A DNA stretch of 64,000 bases from assembly GCF_009821115.1 (NCBI RefSeq), contig NZ_VYTY01000001.1:62001-126000 (forward strand), read 5' to 3'. The notes beneath the pieces were generated by a model. It did not search any database. It saw nothing but the letters and a program-made list of their open reading frames with translations, and was not told the origin of the DNA. Source of the stretch: Nitrincola alkalisediminis (lineage in GTDB: Bacteria > Pseudomonadota > Gammaproteobacteria > Pseudomonadales > Balneatricaceae). Of the stretch, positions 1 to 7,709 are shown piece after piece. Every line of letters begins with the position of its first letter. Positions within the stretch are counted from its first letter, which is position 1. The translations under genes and the position numbers were made by a program.

Positions 1-1
1 T

Positions 2-790
2 GATACGCAGGAAGAAGCTGAACATCAGCAGTTGCGTCGAAACAACCTTCTGGATCAGACGGTTAGATCTGACGTCCGAATGATTCATCATAATGTCCAA
101 AAAAGTCAGGACATTAATGAACTTAAGACAGCGGTGAACGTGCAACTCGTCAGTATTATTAAAGCCATGAATCACCACAAGGCGTCCGAGCAAAAAAGAA
201 TAGAACTGTTAAGGTCTGAAAAAAAGGCATTGATGGAGCGCTTGGATTCAATGGAACGGCAGAGTGATCAGCTGAGGCAAACGGCTGAAAATGCACATGT
301 GAAGTCTCGAACAGATCCATTAACAGGTCTGCCAAACCGTTTAGCGTATGATCAGCGGTTCAATGAAGAACTGGTTCGTTTTAATCGGTATGGAACCGTA
401 TTTTCTCTTTGTGTCGGCGATATCGACTACTTTAAACGCGTGAATGATACCTATGGTCATTTAGCCGGTGATAAAGTGCTCCTTTTGATGGCACGTGTCC
501 TTAAAAAACAACTGCGAGATGTCGATTTTATTTCTCGCTTTGGTGGTGAAGAGTTTGTCATACTCATGCCCTCAACCGATGCCAATGAAGCCATGATTGC
601 CGCTGAAAAAGTGCGTCAGACTATTGAAACAAGCCCGTTTAACTTTCAGAGTACACCCGTCAAAATCACCATGTCGCTTGGTATAACTCAGGTTAAAGCC
701 GGTGATACGGTTAACAGTATGTTTGATCGTGCAGACAAGGCGATGTACAGCGCCAAACAGGCCGGACGTAACCGGACTGTTGTTAAGTAG
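2..790 (+). CDS. GGDEF diguanylate cyclase, 5' end outside window
   Basis: Makes cyclic di-GMP from two GTP. The reading frame is open to the first bases of the window, so the N-terminus is missing; a TTG at 32 is not a convincing start. The visible part has a charged, probably coiled-coil stretch followed by a complete GGDEF domain that begins with the typical DPLTGLPNR segment. The active-site motif GGEEF lies at nt 542-556. An RxxD inhibitory site (R-D-V-D, nt 515-526) sits five residues before it, so the enzyme is probably active and inhibited by its product. The sensory part, if any, lies upstream and cannot be described. Confidence 0.93.
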   Translation, partial: DTQEEAEHQQLRRNNLLDQTVRSDVRMIHHNVQKSQDINELKTAVNVQLVSIIKAMNHHKASEQKRIELLRSEKKALMERLDSMERQSDQLRQTAENAHVKSRTDPLTGLPNRLAYDQRFNEELVRFNRYGTVFSLCVGDIDYFKRVNDTYGHLAGDKVLLLMARVLKKQLRDVDFISRFGGEEFVILMPSTDANEAMIAAEKVRQTIETSPFNFQSTPVKITMSLGITQVKAGDTVNSMFDRADKAMYSAKQAGRNRTVVK

Positions 791-883
791 TGGGTTGGGG
801 TCTTAAGGTGTACTCGCTTGTGCACAGTGGGTTTGGTGTTAGGTTAGCAGCTGGTGTGAGGACAGTCATTTAACTTTTATCTA

Positions 884-912
884 TTGCTTCAGGCTGGAGA
901 TTCGTTTATCAA
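884..912 (+). promoter_or_regulatory. weak candidate sigma70 promoter for cas3
   Basis: TTGCTT at 884-889, a 17-base spacer and TATCAA at 907-912 lie 37 bases or more before the cas3 start. The match to consensus is modest (3/6 and 4/6), so this is a suggestion only. Confidence 0.3.
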
Positions 913-948
913 GGATAGAGCGTTGCTTTTTAGACACGGAGGCAGTGA

Positions 949-3651
949 TTGATAATGAAAGCAGAGTATCCAAGGTATTATGACTATTGGGGTAAAATCA
1001 GTAAGGAAGCTGAAAAATCAGGCTTCGATGATTTTCATTTGCTTGTCTACCACAGTCTTGACGTGGCAGCTGTTGGTTGGCACCTGCTGAGCGAGCAATC
1101 GAGTTTGTGCCAGGATTTGGCGGGTTTTCTGGGTATTACTCCCAGTGAGCTGAGATCACTTTTTACTTTTGCTCTTTTGTTGCACGACCTTGGCAAATTT
1201 TCAGCTGCATTTCAAAATCTTTATCCCCTCGAGAAACTGAATCTTCCTCCTCAGACGTCGGCAAGGCCGTATGACGGTAAGTTGGCACGCCATGATCGGT
1301 TGGGATGGGGGATTTGGAAAATAGCTTCTGATAAAGAGCTATTTAGTCTTAACCACTTTATCAATAGAGACCTTCCTGGCCGAACCTTGAATAGAACCCT
1401 AGAGGTCTTGCTAGATTGCAGTTGGGGACACCATGGCAAGCCAATTTTGCATGGTCCATTCATTGACCTTGAAGACTATTGTGTTGATGCAAATATTTCA
1501 GATGCTGTTTCCTTTATTCAGGATGCCAGTCAGCTTGTTGAGTTAAGTTGGCCACCTCAGTTATTTGAAAAAGAAACGCTTTCACGGCTGAGGCAGGTGA
1601 GTTGGCATTTGGCCGGGCTTGCCGTGCTATGCGACTGGCTTGGCTCTAATACCAGCTATTTCCCCTATTGCGCTGAAAAAAAAGCACTCGCGTCGTATTG
1701 GTCTGAAGCCCTTCAAAAAGCACAAACAGCTGCGCAGCAGACAGATCTTTTTAATGCCTATGCCGTGCAGCCATTTTCAAGCTTTGAGCAGCACTTTAAC
1801 TACTCGCCTACGCCTTTGCAGCACTGGTCTGCTAGTGTGGAGATCGAATCAGGACCACAGTTGTTTATCCTTGAGGATGTAACTGGTGCAGGTAAAACCG
1901 AAGCAGCACTCTGTTTGACTCACCGCCTTATGGCAGCAGGATTGGCCGACGGCTTTTACTTTGGTTTGCCATCCATGGCGACGTCTAATGCCATGTTTGA
2001 GCGAGTCAGTCATCTCTATTTAGGCATGTTTCAACAAGGTCGGCCCAGTATTGTACTTGCACATGGAGCGCGAGATATGCATCAGCAATTTCGTGAACTG
2101 GTGATGGTGGATACTCGAGATGACATCAATTACCAGTTAGCTGAACAAACCGCTACAGCCTCGTGCAACCAATGGTTTGCAGATTCTCGCAAGAAAGCCT
2201 TATTGGCGTCTGTGGGTGTTGGAACTGTCGATCAGGCACTACTGGCTGTTTTGCCGCGTCGCCATCAGGCTCTGCGAATGATCGGTTTGCACAGAAAGGT
2301 CCTGATTTTTGATGAGGTACATGCAGCGGATGAGTTCATGTTGGAGCTTTTGTATGACCTTCTCGCGCTGCATGTACGCCAGGGGGGGTGTGCAATTCTA
2401 CTGACAGCAACCTTGCCCGTTCGTCAGCGTCAGCGGTTATCTAATCGTTGGTTGCAAACCTTGGGTTGTGAGCAGGATGAGGCGGAGTACGAAACAGGTT
2501 TTCCTCTGGCAACGCAAGTCAGTATGAGTGGGTTAAAACAGCAAGTGGTTGCTTCTCGCCCTGAGGTGAGCAGGTCGCTTGAGGTTCAGTTTTTATCGTC
2601 TGCCGCAGATTGTTTGGGTGTTATCCAGAAAGCCCTGGCGTCTGATCAATGCGTAGTGTGGATTTGTAACTCTGTCGCAGATGCTCTTGAAGCTTACCAG
2701 CAAGTCTTGGCGGTTGTACCTGAGCCAGAGCGTTGCTTGCTTTTTCACAGTCGTTTTACCTTGCTTGATCGGCAGCGTATTGAAACTGAGGTGCTGGACT
2801 GTCTTGGCAAAGAATCCAGTCCAGTCCAGCGTCGAGGCAGGGTTGTGGTTGCTACGCAGGTCTTCCAGGAATCTTTGGATGCCGATGCTGATGTGATGCT
2901 GTCTGATATCTGCCCGATAGATGATTTGATTCAGCGTGCAGGGCGTCTGCATCGTCATACACGAACGCGCGATGGTCAATATCAGTCGAACATTATTGAT
3001 CAGCGTGATGCTCCTGTGCTGTATGTTCACGCACCCGAATGGTCAGAAGAGCCGAGTGAGAATTGGCTAAAAAGTGGGTTTCGGAATACTCAGGCTGTCT
3101 ATCGATCGCCGGGTAGGCTTTGGTTGGGTATGCGGGCGCTACGTGAAGCTGGTGCTATCCGTATGCCGGGTGAGGCGAGAGTGTTGATTGAGGCGGTCTA
3201 TGGTGAAGAGGCTTACGATAATATTCCAACGGCTCTCCAGCAGTTAGAAGACTTACATCAAGGCGATATCAATCGTAAAACCAATAAAGCGTCACAGCAG
3301 TTAATTGACTGGGGACAGGGTTATGGTGCGTCGAGTACAGCACAATGGTTTGATGATGATACGGAAATTAGCACTCGCTTCAGTGATATTGAAACAGTCC
3401 AGGTGTTAGTGCTCAAGCGAGGTGCAGGCGGTGACGTGGTGTTCTGGGCTGAAGGTAATCCGCACCCGCTGGCCATGAGCGTTCTTAAATTGCCGAAGCA
3501 TCATGCTGATAAGTTGCAGTTGCTAGAAGCTGTGGACCCTGAGTCTGCTGAAGCATTTAGACTGCGCTATCGGCAGTCTAAATACTATCGTTTGTGGTTG
3601 GCTGAAGAGGATCCTCAGTATACCTATAGAGCTGATATTGGATTTGCGTAA
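949..3651 (+). CDS. cas3: Cas3 helicase-nuclease, type I-E
   Basis: Effector nuclease recruited by Cascade; it unwinds and degrades DNA from the R-loop. The N-terminal HD nuclease shows His35, His79-Asp80 (LLLHDLGK) and GHHGKP at about 160-165. The superfamily 2 helicase has Walker A VTGAGKT (about 311-317), DEVH (455-458) and motif VI QRAGRLHRH (from 662). About 900 residues is normal for I-E Cas3, and nothing is broken. Start choice: GGAGG at 938-942 lies 6 bases before TTG 949 and 12 before in-frame ATG 955, so TTG is plausible and ATG 955 is the alternative. It is separated from cas8e by an unusual 761-base insert. Confidence 0.97.
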   Translation: MIMKAEYPRYYDYWGKISKEAEKSGFDDFHLLVYHSLDVAAVGWHLLSEQSSLCQDLAGFLGITPSELRSLFTFALLLHDLGKFSAAFQNLYPLEKLNLPPQTSARPYDGKLARHDRLGWGIWKIASDKELFSLNHFINRDLPGRTLNRTLEVLLDCSWGHHGKPILHGPFIDLEDYCVDANISDAVSFIQDASQLVELSWPPQLFEKETLSRLRQVSWHLAGLAVLCDWLGSNTSYFPYCAEKKALASYWSEALQKAQTAAQQTDLFNAYAVQPFSSFEQHFNYSPTPLQHWSASVEIESGPQLFILEDVTGAGKTEAALCLTHRLMAAGLADGFYFGLPSMATSNAMFERVSHLYLGMFQQGRPSIVLAHGARDMHQQFRELVMVDTRDDINYQLAEQTATASCNQWFADSRKKALLASVGVGTVDQALLAVLPRRHQALRMIGLHRKVLIFDEVHAADEFMLELLYDLLALHVRQGGCAILLTATLPVRQRQRLSNRWLQTLGCEQDEAEYETGFPLATQVSMSGLKQQVVASRPEVSRSLEVQFLSSAADCLGVIQKALASDQCVVWICNSVADALEAYQQVLAVVPEPERCLLFHSRFTLLDRQRIETEVLDCLGKESSPVQRRGRVVVATQVFQESLDADADVMLSDICPIDDLIQRAGRLHRHTRTRDGQYQSNIIDQRDAPVLYVHAPEWSEEPSENWLKSGFRNTQAVYRSPGRLWLGMRALREAGAIRMPGEARVLIEAVYGEEAYDNIPTALQQLEDLHQGDINRKTNKASQQLIDWGQGYGASSTAQWFDDDTEISTRFSDIETVQVLVLKRGAGGDVVFWAEGNPHPLAMSVLKLPKHHADKLQLLEAVDPESAEAFRLRYRQSKYYRLWLAEEDPQYTYRADIGFA

Positions 3652-3679
3652 AAGTCCCCGCGGGTGCGGGGAACGGTCG
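3652..3679. repeat. isolated CRISPR-repeat-like hairpin after cas3
   Basis: Begins directly after the cas3 TAA. A 6-bp stem CCCCGC/GCGGGG closes the loop GGGT and is flanked as in type I-E repeats. Aligned to the array repeat it agrees at 16 of 28 positions on the plus strand and, extended by one base, about 18 of 29 on the minus strand. The minus strand reads GTTCCCCGC, loop ACCC, GCGGGGAC, then TTTT. Because the core is palindromic, orientation is uncertain. It may be a degenerate repeat, a guide-like RNA element or simply a hairpin terminator (T-run only on the minus strand). Confidence 0.55.
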
Positions 3680-3858
3680 TTTCTACTAACGGATCTTGGA
3701 GATCATTAGGGTTGATCTCCGCTAGAAGGCGAAGAACAAGGTCTAGCATAGTGATGAAGTGTCTTACCGGCAACTGTGCTTATTAGTAGTTCAATAGAGA
3801 TCTACTAAATGAATCCTAATATAAAATACAGGTCTAGGAGACCATTACTTATTATTTT
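3680..3858. other. non-coding stretch with three inverted repeats
   Basis: No credible reading frame. Inverted repeats seen: GGAGATCA (3698-3705) with TGATCTCC (3713-3720), perfect 8 bp, loop 7; TTAGTAG (3783-3789) with CTACTAA (3802-3808), perfect 7 bp; and GGTCT-AGG-AGACC (3831-3843), followed by a T-rich run that ends at 3860. CTACTAA also occurs at 3683-3689, just after the repeat-like hairpin. The density of pairing suggests a structured RNA, but no known RNA family was recognised. Confidence 0.4.
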
Positions 3859-3887
3859 TTGACTTGGTTAATAAATAACCATATGAT
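3859..3887 (+). promoter_or_regulatory. strong sigma70-type promoter inside the cas operon
   Basis: TTGACT (3859-3864), a 17-base spacer and TATGAT (3882-3887) match consensus at 5/6 and 5/6 with ideal spacing. Predicted transcription start is near 3894. It would drive the small Cys/His-rich gene at 4061 and possibly the cascade genes from cas8e on, analogous in position to the promoter between cas3 and casA in E. coli. Confidence 0.65.
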
Positions 3888-3893
3888 GTTGTT

Positions 3894-4060
3894 GTGGCTT
3901 TATGGTGGAGCGTAAATGAGGCAGCTTCACCCCAAGTACGCCCACGCGTAGCAACGTTGATGTTACTTGGCTCAGCCATGGCTTGCAACTTAAGTAAGTT
4001 AAAGTCCTCATTGTTCTTGAACCAGCATCAGTAAATCCTGAATTATATGAGGAAATTACA
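3894..4060 (+). other. palindrome-rich 5' leader of the small cas-operon gene
   Basis: About 167 bases lie between the predicted transcription start and the ATG at 4061. Paired segments: GGTGGAGC (3904-3911) with GCTTCACC (3924-3931), 8 bp including one G.U; TACGC-CCAC-GCGTA (3937-3950); the palindromes CAACGTTG (3952-3959) and GCCATGGC (3975-3982); and AACTTA-AG-TAAGTT (3987-4000). This could be a regulatory leader RNA or a set of operators. No known riboswitch was recognised. Confidence 0.4.
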
Positions 4061-4279
4061 ATGAATCGATATATTGTTAACCGTAATGCCCAGGCTAACG
4101 GTGATCATGAAGTGCATAACACAACCACTGGCTGCTCTTTTATGCCTAATCTTGAGAATCAAATCGATCTTGGGTATCACGCGTCCTGCCACTCTGCGGT
4201 TGCTGAAGCAAAACGTAGGTTGCCCGGTCAGCGAGTAAATGGTTGTTACTTCTGTGCCAACCCATGTCACACCAGTTAG
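4061..4279 (+). CDS. small Cys/His-rich protein between cas3 and cas8e
   Basis: 72 residues with a good ribosome site (TGAGGAAA about 9 bases before ATG). Potential metal ligands: His16, His19, Cys25, His40, Cys43, His44, Cys62, Cys65, Cys69, His70; the C-terminus reads NGCYFCANPCHTS. The pattern suggests a small zinc-binding fold. No signal peptide or membrane segment. It resembles small uncharacterised proteins I have seen in other bacterial genomes, but I cannot name a family or a function. It shares the cas operon direction, has its own promoter and is followed by a hairpin. A Cas accessory factor, a regulator or an unrelated passenger are all possible. Confidence 0.75.
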   Translation: MNRYIVNRNAQANGDHEVHNTTTGCSFMPNLENQIDLGYHASCHSAVAEAKRRLPGQRVNGCYFCANPCHTS

Positions 4280-4287
4280 CATCATAA

Positions 4288-4316
4288 TGTCTGGCAAACC
4301 TCTGGAATGCCAGACA
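4288..4316 (+). terminator. hairpin after the small gene, terminator-like
   Basis: TGTCTGGCA (4288-4296) pairs perfectly with TGCCAGACA (4308-4316) around an 11-base loop, 8 bases after the stop codon. There is no T-run, so termination would be inefficient or Rho-assisted; an mRNA-stabilising or processing role is equally possible. Confidence 0.4.
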
Positions 4317-4365
4317 GTTCGGTCTTAAGGCTTGGCCTATTAAGGTTCCTAAGTCTAAATAAACC

Positions 4366-4393
4366 AACTGGCGGGGAAAAATTCCCGCCAGTT
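4366..4393 (+). promoter_or_regulatory. 10-bp hairpin just before the cas8e ribosome site
   Basis: AACTGGCGGG (4366-4375) pairs perfectly with CCCGCCAGTT (4384-4393) around an 8-base A/T loop. It ends 9 bases before AGGAGG (4403-4408) and 19 before the cas8e ATG. No proper T-run follows. It could attenuate entry into the cascade genes, mark an mRNA 5' end or be an operator. Confidence 0.4.
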
Positions 4394-4412
4394 CTTCTGT
4401 ACAGGAGGACAG

Positions 4413-6002
4413 ATGAATCTACTTTTCGACGCTTGGCTGCCCGTTCGCTATAGCGATGGGAGCCGTCACATCGTTTCTTTCGATAAGTTGAAAGATGCCG
4501 ATATTCTCGACTTTGATTTTCCTCGTGCAGATTTTCAAGGAGCTGCGTATCAGTTTGCTATTGGTGTTTTGCAAACCCTGCTGGCGCCAGAAGACGAGGA
4601 CGCTTGGGCTGATTATTATGATCAGCCTCCGACTTCTGAAGAACTTCTCTCGCAGCTTGAGAAGGCTCGTCATGCTTTCAATATGTTCACTGATGCGTCA
4701 GATGCTCCATTGTTTATGCAGGATTTCGACCTTTTAGCCGAGGTGGAAGCTTCTCCATTCTCAGGGCTACTGATTGAAGCACCCGGTGGAAATACGCTCA
4801 AGCATAACACTGATCACTTTATCAAACGTGGTCTCTGCGATACGGCTTCATTGCCGATGGCGGCCATTGCCTTATTCACTCTTCAGATTAATGCCCCCTC
4901 AGGCGGGCAGGGGCACCGTACCGGCCTCAGGGGTGGAGGTCCACTAACCACTCTGGTTTTGCCAAATGAAGCATCTGCCAGTTTGTGGCAAAAACTCTGG
5001 CTGAATGTTCTGAGTCGTGAGTTGTTTACCTATGACGACCCTGATTTACATAGTGCGACCGTGTTTCCCTGGTTAGCACCAACGCGTCAAAGTAAGGGAA
5101 ATGGAACAGAAGTCTATGCTAAGGATGTACATCCGCTGCATATGTACTGGGCCATGCCTCGGCGTATTCGCTTGGTTGTCGAACAAGGACAGGCAACCTG
5201 TGATTTAAGTGGTTTGCCCTGTGATGTGTTTGTGCGTGAGTATCGCACGCAGAACTATGGTTACAACTATAGCGGTGAGTGGTGGCATCCTTTGACTCAC
5301 TATCGAAAAAATCCTAAAAAACCCGATGAGGATAATCTTTCTACCAAAGGTCAGCCTGGTGGGATCACCTATAAACAATGGCACAGCCTGAGCTTTTTGG
5401 ATCCGGTTGAAGGTAGTATCCCGGCCAGAGTTGTATCCGCATATGGAGACGGACGGTATGACTTGATACAGGGACCACAGTATCAGCGTCTATGGTCCTT
5501 CGGTTATGACATGGACAATATGAAAGCACGTGGTTGGTACTCTACCGAATTGCCTTTATTTGTTCTGCTCCAGCGTAAGCGAGATCAATTACTCAAGCAT
5601 ATTAAAACAGCCCAGCAGCTAGCCTCAGAGTCTCTTTGGATGTGTCGGACAGAGATAAAGAGTGCTTGGTTTGAAAAGCCGGGCGATGCGAAGGGTGACT
5701 TCAGCTTTATTGATCTGCAATTCTGGCAACGTACTGAAAGTGCTTTCTTCGAGACTGTTAGCGTGCTGCTAACCGCAGAAGACTCCGATATCCCCTTAAC
5801 ACCAGAACAGGCACAACGCTGGTTGCTAGCCTTGCGTGGTACAGCGCTTGATCTGTTTGATGAGTTGGTGTTGTCCGCTGCCGATGATCATAAACATATG
5901 CCTCGTTTTATTAAGGCAAGACGTGCGTTGACCGGATGGTTTATCAAAGGCAAACCGCTTGTTGCGTACAGGCAGCAGTATAAGATAGAGACAAATTTTT
6001 AA
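4413..6002 (+). CDS. cas8e: Cas8e (Cse1/CasA), large subunit of Cascade
   Basis: Large subunit of the type I-E Cascade complex; recognises the PAM and recruits Cas3. 529 residues, close to the usual 500-560. The N-terminus MNLLFDAWLPVRY and the central DLSGLPCDVFVREYRTQNYG followed by EWWHPLTHY are characteristic of Cse1. ATG 4413 follows AGGAGG (4403-4408). First gene of a tight block of seven genes (cas8e to cas2) with gaps of 4-26 bases, read together. No truncation or frameshift is visible. Confidence 0.97.
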   Translation: MNLLFDAWLPVRYSDGSRHIVSFDKLKDADILDFDFPRADFQGAAYQFAIGVLQTLLAPEDEDAWADYYDQPPTSEELLSQLEKARHAFNMFTDASDAPLFMQDFDLLAEVEASPFSGLLIEAPGGNTLKHNTDHFIKRGLCDTASLPMAAIALFTLQINAPSGGQGHRTGLRGGGPLTTLVLPNEASASLWQKLWLNVLSRELFTYDDPDLHSATVFPWLAPTRQSKGNGTEVYAKDVHPLHMYWAMPRRIRLVVEQGQATCDLSGLPCDVFVREYRTQNYGYNYSGEWWHPLTHYRKNPKKPDEDNLSTKGQPGGITYKQWHSLSFLDPVEGSIPARVVSAYGDGRYDLIQGPQYQRLWSFGYDMDNMKARGWYSTELPLFVLLQRKRDQLLKHIKTAQQLASESLWMCRTEIKSAWFEKPGDAKGDFSFIDLQFWQRTESAFFETVSVLLTAEDSDIPLTPEQAQRWLLALRGTALDLFDELVLSAADDHKHMPRFIKARRALTGWFIKGKPLVAYRQQYKIETNF

Positions 6003-6028
6003 ACTCAAGCAGTGCAGGAGGCTTGAAT

Positions 6029-6637
6029 ATGAGTAGCACTACTGAAAAAAAGGAGCGTCGGGAAAAAGCGCTATCAGTTGTGGAACGCTGGTGGATGCAG
6101 ATGGCGCTTTCTCAAGAAGAGCTCAAAGCAAAAAATCTGCATAAAGCGCCGACACGTTATCGTGCAGAACTGCGACGCTGTGAGAATGCCGATGCGGCTA
6201 TGTTGACCGAAGCGTTTCGCGATTTGTGGCTGCACCTGCCGGAAGAGATTAGTCAGGAAAAACAATACAACATCCAGGCCTATGCCACTATCGCAGCCGT
6301 CCTGTCTCATATCACCAAGTCTGATACAAAGCGTTTCGCTGCAAGCCTTGGCAGCATCGACACCAAAACAGATAAGCCGGTTGTCAGTGAACTCAGGTTG
6401 CAACAACTTCAAGCCGCAAAAGACCCCGATGTTTTTTTTCGGCGACTACACCGATTGGTTAAGCAGCTTAAGGGAGTCGCCAACCCTCGTGAATTGGCCA
6501 GCGATATTCTGGACTGGTTTGATGAGCACTATGGTCACGTGACGACACGTCGAGCAGATAAACGTGTCGCTGTGCGCTGGGCGCTAGATTACTTTGGGGC
6601 TCAGTCCCGCAAAGTCTCACAATCAACAGCAGATTGA
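6029..6637 (+). CDS. cse2: Cas11e (Cse2/CasB), small subunit of Cascade
   Basis: Small all-helical subunit, two copies per Cascade, which stabilises the R-loop. 202 residues from ATG 6029. The TTG at 6023 is rejected as start because AGGAGG (6016-6021) ends one base before it, whereas ATG 6029 has a 7-base spacing. Cse2 traits seen: an N-terminal VERWWMQMAL helix, an RAELRRC segment, and the C-terminal RRLHRLVKQL and VRWALDYFG segments. 26 bases from cas8e and 26 from cas7e. Confidence 0.95.
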   Translation: MSSTTEKKERREKALSVVERWWMQMALSQEELKAKNLHKAPTRYRAELRRCENADAAMLTEAFRDLWLHLPEEISQEKQYNIQAYATIAAVLSHITKSDTKRFAASLGSIDTKTDKPVVSELRLQQLQAAKDPDVFFRRLHRLVKQLKGVANPRELASDILDWFDEHYGHVTTRRADKRVAVRWALDYFGAQSRKVSQSTAD

Positions 6638-6663
6638 ACTACTGATCTATTAAGGAAAATATC

Positions 6664-7698
6664 ATGAGTAAATTTATTCAGCTTCACCTTCTGACCTCTT
6701 TCCCACCATCAAACCTGAATCGGGATGATTTGGGGCGCCCAAAAACTGCGCGAATGGGCGGTGCCGAGCGTCTGCGTATCAGTTCACAGAGTTTAAAGCG
6801 TAACTGGCGTTGTTCTGACCTGTTTGAGTCATCCATGGCAGGGCATATTGGTATCAGAACCAAGCGTTTTGGTTTGGAGTTGTATGATTACCTGCTCAAA
6901 AAAGATGTGAATGAGAAAAAAGCTAAACAATGGTGTGAAGCAATCGCAAAGCAATTTGGGAAATTGAAAAAAGATTCGTTAGAAATTGAACAGCTGTCGC
7001 ATATCAGCCCTGATGAGCAAAAGGCAGCTTATCAGTTGCTGGATCTACTGATTGCAGAGGACAGAGCACCTGATGAGAAAGAGCTCAGTTTACTGACGAG
7101 CCGCACCAAAGCTGTGGATATTGCGTTATTCGGTCGTATGCTGGCGTCCAGTCCAGAGTTTAATATTGAAGCGGCTTGTCAGGTTGCACATGCGATCAGC
7201 GTGCATGGAGTTACGGTCGAAGATGATTACTTCACCGCTGTAGATGACCTGAATGATGGCATGGAGGACAGGGGGGCATCCCATATTGGTGAGTCGGGTT
7301 TCGCCGCGGCACTTTTTTATAGCTATATCTGTATTGATAAAGAACTGTTAATCGAAAATCTGGATGGTGATGCGGAGCTGGCCAATAAGGCAATAGCCGC
7401 GCTTGTCGAAGCTGCTGTCAAAGTGCCGCCCAAAGGAAAGCAAAATTCTTTTGCAACCCGTGCCTATGCTAGTTATGTACTGGCGGAAAAAGGTAGTCAG
7501 CAACCCCGCTCATTATCCGTAGCTTTTCTGAAGCCTGTAAGAGGTGATGATCAGGCTGTTGATGCAATTCAGAGACTGGAAACACAGTTGAATAATTTTG
7601 ATCAGGTCTATGGTGCCTGCTCTGATCATCGCTGCAGCATGAATGCAATGACAGGAGAGGGAAGCTTTCAGGCGCTACAGGCATTTATCACCGACTAA
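6664..7698 (+). CDS. cas7e: Cas7e (Cse4/CasC), crRNA-binding backbone of Cascade
   Basis: Forms the six-subunit backbone along the crRNA spacer. 344 residues. Diagnostic stretches: N-terminal FIQLHLLTSFPPSNLNRDD, RLRISSQSLKRNWR (about 36-50), TKAVDIALFGRMLAS (about 142-156), and FTAVDDLN followed by ASHIGESGF in the middle. Start ATG 6664 follows AAGGAAAA. It lies in the cascade block between cse2 and cas5e in the standard I-E order. Confidence 0.96.
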   Translation: MSKFIQLHLLTSFPPSNLNRDDLGRPKTARMGGAERLRISSQSLKRNWRCSDLFESSMAGHIGIRTKRFGLELYDYLLKKDVNEKKAKQWCEAIAKQFGKLKKDSLEIEQLSHISPDEQKAAYQLLDLLIAEDRAPDEKELSLLTSRTKAVDIALFGRMLASSPEFNIEAACQVAHAISVHGVTVEDDYFTAVDDLNDGMEDRGASHIGESGFAAALFYSYICIDKELLIENLDGDAELANKAIAALVEAAVKVPPKGKQNSFATRAYASYVLAEKGSQQPRSLSVAFLKPVRGDDQAVDAIQRLETQLNNFDQVYGACSDHRCSMNAMTGEGSFQALQAFITD

Positions 7699-7709
7699 GG
7701 AGTTAAGTG

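Noticed and set aside
2593-3030. 145-codon minus-strand frame inside cas3
   Set aside because: Fully inside an intact, well-recognised gene on the other strand; composition looks like a shadow.
4043-4367. Minus-strand open frames of 73 and 84 codons opposite the small cas-operon gene
   Set aside because: They are antisense shadows with no ribosome site and no recognisable content; the plus-strand frame has promoter, ribosome site and a conserved-looking Cys/His pattern.
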